Position numbers and translations under genes: made by a program. Under the pieces are notes generated by a model. That model did no database searches. It saw nothing but the letters and a program-made list of their open reading frames with translations, and was not told where the DNA came from. Shown here one piece after another: positions 5,887-10,078 of a DNA stretch of 10,078 nucleotides. The DNA lies in NCBI GenBank assembly GCA_038534195.1, contig JBCAXE010000069.1, positions 1 to 10,078 on the forward strand, given 5' to 3'. This DNA is from JAJFFW01 sp038534195 (GTDB lineage: Bacteria > Pseudomonadota > Alphaproteobacteria > Caulobacterales > Parvularculaceae). How positions within the stretch are numbered: position 1 is the first letter of the stretch; every line of letters begins with the position of its first letter.

Positions 5887-7528
5887 ATAGAGCATCCTTA
5901 AACTTTTCCGCGCCGATTCGGCGGTACGCATCGAGAAACCGTTCCTGGCCGCGTCGATTATCTTTGTAAAAATCAATAAGCTTCTCGACGGCGTTCACCA
6001 CCTCGTCTGAGGAGAGCCCGCGGCCGACAATTTCACCAAGGCTGGCGTCCTCGGCGGCCGATCCGCCGAGCGTAATCTGGTAGAATTCGTCGCCTTTTTT
6101 ATCGACGCCCAAGACGCCGATATGCCCCACATGATGGTGCCCGCAGGCGTTGATGCAGCCTGAGATTTTCACCTTCAGCTCGCCGAGCGCCTCCTCGCCG
6201 CCACGCGCCGCTACGTTTTCCGCGAGGCGTTGCGCGATGGGGATCGAGCGCGCATTCGCAAGCGTGCAATAATCAAGTCCCGGACACGCGATGATGTCGC
6301 TCGCAAGGCCAATATTGGCGGTGGCGAGTTGCGCGTCATTGACCGCCGTCCACACCGCATGAAGATCGGCCTCGCGCACGTGGGGCAGGCACAGATTCTG
6401 TTCATGCGTGGCGCGGACCTCATCGAATGAGTACCGCTCGGCGAGATTTGCGACGATACGCATCTGCGCGTCGGTAATGTCGCCCGGCGCGCCGCCGATG
6501 GGTTTCAGCGAAATATTGACGATGCGATAGCCTGGTTTCTTGTGGGCGACCGTGTTGACCCGCAGCCATTGATCAAGCGCTGGATTCTCCTTCGCCTGGT
6601 CGCTGAGCGCACTATCAGTGCTGGGCGCCGCGTCGAATTGCGGCTCAGAAAAATAGGCTTTGATGCGCGCAATTTCCTCTTCAGGAATGTCAATTGATTT
6701 GTCACGGATGCGACGCCATTCGGCTTCGACGCGCTCGCGGAAACGATCAATACCAAGCGCATTGACCAGAATTTTGATCCGCGCCTTATACATATTATCG
6801 CGCCGGCCTTCTTCGTTATAAATGCGAAGGATCGCCTCCAGATAGGATAAGAGGTGGGCCTTGGGGAGAAATCTGCGAACGGTCTGACCAATAAAAGGAG
6901 AACGCCCGAGCCCGCCGCCGACAATCACCTCAAAGCCGATATCGCCGTTTTCGTCGCGCCGCATTTGTAACCCGATATCGTGCACGCGCACAGCGGCGCG
7001 ATCATTCTCGCTGGCGGTAACCGCGATCTTGAATTTTCGCGGCAAAAAAGAAAATTCCGGGTGAAAGGTCGACCACTGACGAATGATTTCACACCATGGG
7101 CGCGGATCCTCGATCTCGTCCGCCGCCGCGCCTGCATATTGATCGGAAGTCACATTGCGTATGCAATTGCCTGACGTCTGGATCGCATGCATTTCCACGT
7201 CCGCCAGTGCATCCAGAATATCAGGCACATCCACAAGCGCGGGCCAGTTAAACTGCACATTTTGGCGCGTCGTGATATGCCCATAGCCTTTGTCGTACTT
7301 CTCGGCAATGTCGGCGAGCGCACGAAATTGCCGTGATGAAAGCGTTCCGTAAGGCACCGCGACACGCAGCATGTAAGCGTGGAGCTGAAGATAGAGCCCA
7401 TTCATCAACCGCAGGGGCTTGAACTGATCTTCGGTCAAATCGCCCGCGAGGCGGCGCGCCACCTGGCCGCGAAACTGATCGACGCGCTCGCGAACGATCG
7501 TCGCGTCAAATTCATCGTACCGATACAT
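5873..7528 (-). CDS. cysI: Ferredoxin-type nitrite/sulfite reductase (siroheme, [4Fe-4S])
   Basis: This 551-residue enzyme catalyses six-electron reduction of sulfite to sulfide, or the equivalent reduction of nitrite to ammonia. Context with cysH and cysG argues for sulfite. Two ferredoxin-like/catalytic repeats are visible: LHAYMLRVAVPYG (49-61), GHITTRQNVQF (83-93), TSGNCIRNVTSD (118-129) in the first half, and the cofactor site in the second. Cys415 and Cys421 (CPGLDYC) with Cys458 and Cys462 (GCINACGHHHVGH) are the ligands of the siroheme-bridged [4Fe-4S] cluster. Length and architecture match single-chain reductases rather than a CysJ-dependent enterobacterial CysI, and no flavoprotein gene is present, so the electron donor is probably a ferredoxin or unknown protein. 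Its ATG overlaps the GST stop by one base (TAATG). The symbol is used in the broad sense common for alphaproteobacteria. Confidence 0.95.
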   Translation of the reverse strand: MYRYDEFDATIVRERVDQFRGQVARRLAGDLTEDQFKPLRLMNGLYLQLHAYMLRVAVPYGTLSSRQFRALADIAEKYDKGYGHITTRQNVQFNWPALVDVPDILDALADVEMHAIQTSGNCIRNVTSDQYAGAAADEIEDPRPWCEIIRQWSTFHPEFSFLPRKFKIAVTASENDRAAVRVHDIGLQMRRDENGDIGFEVIVGGGLGRSPFIGQTVRRFLPKAHLLSYLEAILRIYNEEGRRDNMYKARIKILVNALGIDRFRERVEAEWRRIRDKSIDIPEEEIARIKAYFSEPQFDAAPSTDSALSDQAKENPALDQWLRVNTVAHKKPGYRIVNISLKPIGGAPGDITDAQMRIVANLAERYSFDEVRATHEQNLCLPHVREADLHAVWTAVNDAQLATANIGLASDIIACPGLDYCTLANARSIPIAQRLAENVAARGGEEALGELKVKISGCINACGHHHVGHIGVLGVDKKGDEFYQITLGGSAAEDASLGEIVGRGLSSDEVVNAVEKLIDFYKDNRRGQERFLDAYRRIGAEKFKDALYETA

Positions 7529-8139
7529 TAACGCGCTCCATAGGGCTCGACGCCGAGGTCATGTTCGACCCGGGCGATCCATTCTTTGATTTTCTGAAAC
7601 GGGGCTAAGTCAAAGCCGCCTTCGTGGGCGGCGCGGGTGTAGGGAACCAAAACGATATCGGCCGCGGTGATCCGATCACCAACAAGATAAGACGCGCCGC
7701 TCAGCGCCAGCTCCATCCGGTCCAGCGCCGAAACGCCGCGCGGCAACCATTCCGCATCAATTTGTTCGTCATTTTGCTTAAGGTAGGCTTTGCGAAAACG
7801 GCGGCCCGCAATGTAGGGCTCATGGGAATTCTGTTCCCAGAACATCCACTCATAGACCTTACCGCGCTTCGCACCATCTGCGGGAAGAAGCTTGTCGCCT
7901 GCGCTTTCCGCAAAGTGAAGGACGATTGCATTCGATTGGCTGAGCGCGCGACCGTCTTGAAACACGACGCATGGCGCCTGACCAAACGGGTTAAGCTTCA
8001 AAAATTCTTCCGTACGGGATTCCTTTTTGAGAATATCGATCTCGAGCCACTCATAATCAAGACCGAGATAGTCGGCCGTCCATTTCACTTTCAGGCAATT
8101 TCCGCTGATCGGGTCGCCATAAATCTTGAACGCGCTCAT
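7528..8139 (-). CDS. Glutathione S-transferase family protein
   Basis: The 203-residue product has the normal GST length and layout. The N-terminal thioredoxin-like domain (1-80) contains SGNCLKVKW (12-20) at the usual activating-residue position, so Ser12 or Cys15 may act on glutathione. NPFGQAPCVV (50-59) holds the conserved cis-proline (Pro56), and LSQSNAI (66-72) supplies the glutathione gamma-glutamyl contact. The helical C-terminal domain (about 90-200) includes the folding motif SYLVGDRITAADI (150-162). It is probably cytosolic. It lies within the sulfite-reduction operon, 2 bases after DUF2849 and overlapping the reductase start by one base, so it is co-expressed with it. A role in glutathione thiolation, persulfide or sulfite chemistry would fit but is inference; detoxification or plain structural roles are equally open. 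No strong Shine-Dalgarno is seen, suggesting translation by coupling. Confidence 0.92.
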   Translation of the reverse strand: MSAFKIYGDPISGNCLKVKWTADYLGLDYEWLEIDILKKESRTEEFLKLNPFGQAPCVVFQDGRALSQSNAIVLHFAESAGDKLLPADGAKRGKVYEWMFWEQNSHEPYIAGRRFRKAYLKQNDEQIDAEWLPRGVSALDRMELALSGASYLVGDRITAADIVLVPYTRAAHEGGFDLAPFQKIKEWIARVEHDLGVEPYGAR

Positions 8140-8141
8140 GA

Positions 8142-8423
8142 TCAGGGCCGCCCCGCCTGTTTGCCGAGGTCGGCGCGCACTGTCGGTCCCGCATTGCGAA
8201 TAGCCTCGCGTAGGCGCGCCCGGCCAGCAGGGACGCCGTCCTCCACATCGACAAGATAAGCATCTGCGATCTCATTTGCGCGGGCTGCGACCGCTGCGAG
8301 CGCTGTCTCCGCCTCCTCCGCATCAAACCGCGCCGCATCCTGAATGCGCACCGTAAAATCGTCGTCCGCGCCAAGATAAGCGACGCGACCGTCGCGCAAG
8401 AGATTGACCGTCACCGCTTTCAT
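8142..8423 (-). CDS. DUF2849 family protein
   Basis: This 93-residue protein belongs to DUF2849, a short alphaproteobacterial family typically found between siroheme synthase and sulfite reductase genes; its function is unknown. Visible features are NLLRDGRVAYLG (7-18), DAYLVDV (54-60) and the C-terminal RLREAIRNAGPTVR (70-83), all like the family. There is no cysteine, membrane segment or signal peptide, so it probably does not bind a metal cluster and acts in the cytoplasm. I chose ATG 8423 because it overlaps the cysG stop as ATGA and begins with the family-typical MKAVTVN; a frame extended to 8459 would add 12 unrelated residues inside cysG. An AAAGG Shine-Dalgarno-like word lies about 9 bases upstream. 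Confidence 0.9.
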   Translation of the reverse strand: MKAVTVNLLRDGRVAYLGADDDFTVRIQDAARFDAEEAETALAAVAARANEIADAYLVDVEDGVPAGRARLREAIRNAGPTVRADLGKQAGRP

Positions 8424-9823
8424 GCGCTTAGCCTTTCTGACGATAATGTCGCCTCGCAAAGCGCATCATCCGCCAACGCCGCAACTTCCCCGACGACCAG
8501 AAGGGCCGGTCCCTTTACGCCGTGATCGCTCACGAGCGCGCCAAGTCCGTCAAGCCGTCCCTTCAGAACACGTTGATCAGAACGCGTCCCATTCTCGATG
8601 ACTGCTACCGGCGTCGCTTGACTGCGCCCAGCGCTTACTAATTTCTCCGCGATACCGCGCGCTTTCGTGACGCCCATATAGATCACAAGCGTATGCTCAA
8701 GCGCTGCAAGCGACGCCCAATCGAAGTCTGGTTCGTCGTCGCCTTTCGCATGCCCAGTGACGAAGGTCAGCGCCTGCGCGTAATCGCGGTGCGTGAGCGC
8801 CATGCCGCTCGCGGCCGCGCAGCCCGTGGCCGCCGTAACGCCCGGCGTGATATAGGCCGAAACGCCAGCGCCTCGCAGGACATCCAACTCTTCGCCGCCG
8901 CGGCCAAAAACAAACGGATCACCGCCTTTGAGACGCACGACAGTCTTGCCGTCATGCGCCAGACGCACAAGTAACGCGCCGATTTCTTCCTGAGGCATGG
9001 TGTGATCGGCTTTGGATTTACCGACGAAAATCCGATCAGCGTCGCGGCGCGCCAACGCCATAATCTCTTTACTGACGAGTTTGTCATAGACAATCACGTC
9101 CGCTTCCTGGAGCAACCGATGGGCCCGCAGGGTCAGCAATTCCGGATCGCCGGGACCCGCGCCCACAATGTGCACGACGCCCTGACGGTTTTGCGCCTGC
9201 GGCTTGTTGATCGCCGCGATCATGTCTTCGCGCGCGCCCGCCTCATCGCCCGCAACAAACTTGGCGGCGATGGGACCGTCAAAAACCGACGCCCAAAAAG
9301 CGCGCCGCTGGTCCGCCGGCACGGAAGCTTTAACAGCGGTGCGGAACGATTTTGCAAACGCCGCGAGGTCGCCAAGATTGTTCGGGGCAAGCGCTTCGAT
9401 TTTTCCACGCAGCTTTTGCCCCAACACCGGCGCAACGCCGCCTGTTGAAATCGCAATGGTGATGTCGCCGCGATCAATAATCGACGGCGTCGTGAAATCG
9501 CAAAGCGAAGGACGGTCCACGGCGTTCACAAGCGCCCCGAGGCTGCGCGCCCAAGCGGCGTATTTCTCCGCTGTCGCATCGTCCACATCGGCGATGACAG
9601 CGATGGCGGCGCCGTAAAAATCATGGCGCGTCACCGATGCGTCCACGATCTTGACGCGACCGGCCAATTCGTCACGCACGTCGTCTTCAATGGTCGGCGC
9701 GATCATGGTGATATCGGCGCCTGCGCTCACATAAAGCCGCGCCTTGCGAAGGGCTTCCGCGCCGCCGCCGACGATGACGACCTTGCGTCCCTTTAGATCC
9801 AAGAATGCGGGAAAACTTTTCAT
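8420..9823 (-). CDS. cysG: Siroheme synthase (multifunctional)
   Basis: The 467-residue product makes siroheme from uroporphyrinogen III. Residues 1 to about 205 form the precorrin-2 dehydrogenase/sirohydrochlorin ferrochelatase module, with NAD-binding VVIVGGGAEALRKA (15-28), Asp103 (NAVD) and Ser126 (ISTGG) at the positions of the enterobacterial active-site Asp and the phosphorylatable Ser. Residues about 214-460 form the SAM-dependent uroporphyrinogen-III C-methyltransferase module, with HIVGAGPGDPELLTLRA (218-234), GGDPFVFGRGGEE (300-312), TPGVTAATG (326-334) and VTGH (355-358). Length is normal for fused CysG. It heads the operon, matching its role in supplying cofactor for the sulfite reductase, and its TGA overlaps the DUF2849 ATG by four bases. 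The start has only a weak Shine-Dalgarno, so leader structure may matter. Confidence 0.96.
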   Translation of the reverse strand: MKSFPAFLDLKGRKVVIVGGGAEALRKARLYVSAGADITMIAPTIEDDVRDELAGRVKIVDASVTRHDFYGAAIAVIADVDDATAEKYAAWARSLGALVNAVDRPSLCDFTTPSIIDRGDITIAISTGGVAPVLGQKLRGKIEALAPNNLGDLAAFAKSFRTAVKASVPADQRRAFWASVFDGPIAAKFVAGDEAGAREDMIAAINKPQAQNRQGVVHIVGAGPGDPELLTLRAHRLLQEADVIVYDKLVSKEIMALARRDADRIFVGKSKADHTMPQEEIGALLVRLAHDGKTVVRLKGGDPFVFGRGGEELDVLRGAGVSAYITPGVTAATGCAAASGMALTHRDYAQALTFVTGHAKGDDEPDFDWASLAALEHTLVIYMGVTKARGIAEKLVSAGRSQATPVAVIENGTRSDQRVLKGRLDGLGALVSDHGVKGPALLVVGEVAALADDALCEATLSSERLSA

Positions 9824-9847
9824 GGTGATAGTTTTTCTAATTGAAGA

Positions 9848-9861
9848 GCGCGCCTGCGCGC
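9848..9861. repeat. GC-rich inverted repeat just upstream of cysG
   Basis: GCGCGC (9848-9853) and GCGCGC (9856-9861) are separated by CT. In the minus-strand transcript a stem of five G-C pairs with a CAGG loop could form about 25 bases before the cysG ATG, close enough to affect ribosome access. Such GC words are common in this genome, so function is uncertain. Confidence 0.4.
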
Positions 9862-9925
9862 AGAAAACATGGTTTGTGGACTCGACACCTAGGCGGGCGG
9901 CGGCCCCAGGGGAAACGATTATTTT

Positions 9926-9939
9926 TGGCGAATGGCGAA
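9926..9939. repeat. Tandem direct repeat TGGCGAA x2
   Basis: Two adjacent perfect copies of TGGCGAA occupy 9926-9932 and 9933-9939, about 105-115 bases upstream of the cysG ATG. Head-to-tail 7-base repeats in a promoter region could be a regulator binding site. No known motif is recognised. Confidence 0.4.
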
Positions 9940-9953
9940 GATTTTCTATTTTG

Positions 9954-9971
9954 ATCGGAGAAACCTCCGAT
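9954..9971. repeat. Inverted repeat ATCGGAG-AAAC-CTCCGAT
   Basis: A perfect 7-bp inverted repeat with a 4-base loop (arms 9954-9960 and 9965-9971). ATCGGAG occurs again at 10064-10070. On the minus strand no U-tract follows, so it is not a classic terminator for the upstream gene. It may be an operator or an RNA hairpin in the cysG leader. Confidence 0.5.
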
Positions 9972-10005
9972 ATGCGCCTGCTTGTGCGCTAACCCTTTCT
10001 TCATC

Positions 10006-10078
10006 TCACCGGTTTGTGAACATCTGGACCTGAGAGAGCAGGTCACCTTCAATATCTGTAGACATCGGAGGCCCCATC
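10006..10078 (-). CDS. Possible 3' end of an upstream minus-strand gene (very tentative)
   Basis: On the minus strand an open frame enters from the window edge and ends at TGA 10008-10006, giving MGPPMSTDIEGDLLSQVQMF followed by TNR. It could be the last residues of a gene upstream of cysG, or a short leader peptide starting at ATG 10065 (19 residues). I recognise no family in it, the piece is too short for a decision, and the ATG at 10065 has only CCTCCG before it rather than a Shine-Dalgarno. Confidence 0.2.
   Translation of the reverse strand, partial: MGPPMSTDIEGDLLSQVQMFTNR

Larger units (their letters stand above)
9824..10005 (-). promoter_or_regulatory. cysG operon leader and promoter region
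   Basis: This non-coding stretch upstream of cysG must hold the operon promoter, although I cannot pick a convincing -35/-10 pair. The best AT-rich patch on the minus strand is AATAAT (9923-9918). It contains an inverted repeat ATCGGAG/CTCCGAT (9954-9971), a tandem TGGCGAA repeat (9926-9939), the palindrome CCCCAGGGG (9904-9912) and the inverted repeat GCGCGC-CT-GCGCGC (9848-9861) some 25 bases before the ATG. I recognise no known riboswitch. Open frames crossing it on either strand lack any family feature. Confidence 0.5.

Noticed and set aside
5887..5976. Upstream start for the DUF934 gene
   Set aside because: The extra 30 residues run inside the reductase gene and are not DUF934-like; ATG 5886 has a well-spaced AGGA.
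7624..8259. 211-codon plus-strand open frame
   Set aside because: Antisense to the GST and DUF2849 genes, which carry clear family motifs; it is a shadow of GC-rich codon structure.
8424..8459. Upstream start for the DUF2849 gene
   Set aside because: The extension lies inside cysG; the ATGA overlap start gives the family-typical N-terminus.
4632..9823. The operon as a nitrite-assimilation unit
   Set aside because: The reductase family can act on nitrite, but the presence of cysH and the absence of nitrate reductase or transport genes point to sulfite.
9824..10005. SAM-type or other riboswitch upstream of cysG
   Set aside because: I could not fit any known aptamer consensus; only simple hairpins and repeats are visible.
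9837..10052. 71-codon minus-strand open frame in the cysG leader
   Set aside because: It begins within the possible upstream frame, has no family feature or Shine-Dalgarno, and runs through the repeats of the leader.
1..10078. CRISPR arrays, insertion sequences, integrases, tRNA or rRNA genes
   Set aside because: No spaced repeat series, transposase-like frames, terminal inverted repeats or tRNA cloverleaf sequence were seen; the region is almost fully explained by housekeeping-type genes.

Overview
The window looks like chromosomal DNA of an alphaproteobacterium, probably from the Caulobacterales/Parvularculales/Hyphomonadaceae side of the class. The reasons are the gene order siroheme synthase - DUF2849 - sulfite reductase - DUF934 - cysH, which I know from alphaproteobacteria, a long TonB-dependent receptor of the type abundant in these groups, a TPR/2OG-Fe(II) protein beside it, and CtrA-like TTAA-N7-TTAAC sites. 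The genus cannot be decided from the sequence.

Layout. Positions 1-1983 (minus) hold the N-terminal two thirds of a TonB-dependent outer-membrane receptor cut by the window edge. A 303-base regulatory gap follows (1984-2286) with a perfect CtrA-type site, a CtrA half-site against a candidate -35 box, and a 7-bp inverted repeat. At 2287-3687 (minus) lies a TPR protein with a C-terminal 2OG-Fe(II) oxygenase-like domain. An 87-base divergent spacer separates it from a plus-strand alpha/beta hydrolase (3775-4620). That gene converges, with only 11 bases between stop codons, on a six-gene minus-strand operon read in the order cysG (9823-8420), DUF2849 (8423-8142), a glutathione S-transferase (8139-7528), nitrite/sulfite reductase (7528-5873), DUF934 (5886-5410) and cysH (5390-4632). 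The last 255 bases upstream of cysG form its leader and may include the 3' tip of another minus-strand gene.

How it works together. The operon is an assimilatory sulfate-reduction unit. CysH has the cysteine pairs of a [4Fe-4S] enzyme and should reduce APS to sulfite. The siroheme/[4Fe-4S] reductase takes sulfite to sulfide, and CysG makes the siroheme it needs. Two conserved proteins of unknown function and a GST are embedded in the operon with overlaps of 1, 4 and 14 bases or gaps of 2 and 19 bases, so all six are probably co-transcribed and translationally coupled. No sulfate-activation gene (cysD/cysN) and no flavoprotein partner for the reductase are in the window.

The region is mostly recognisable metabolism. 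The points most worth a second look are the GST inside the sulfite-reduction operon, the uncharacterised DUF2849/DUF934 pair, the CtrA-like sites upstream of the receptor, and the repeat-rich cysG leader.
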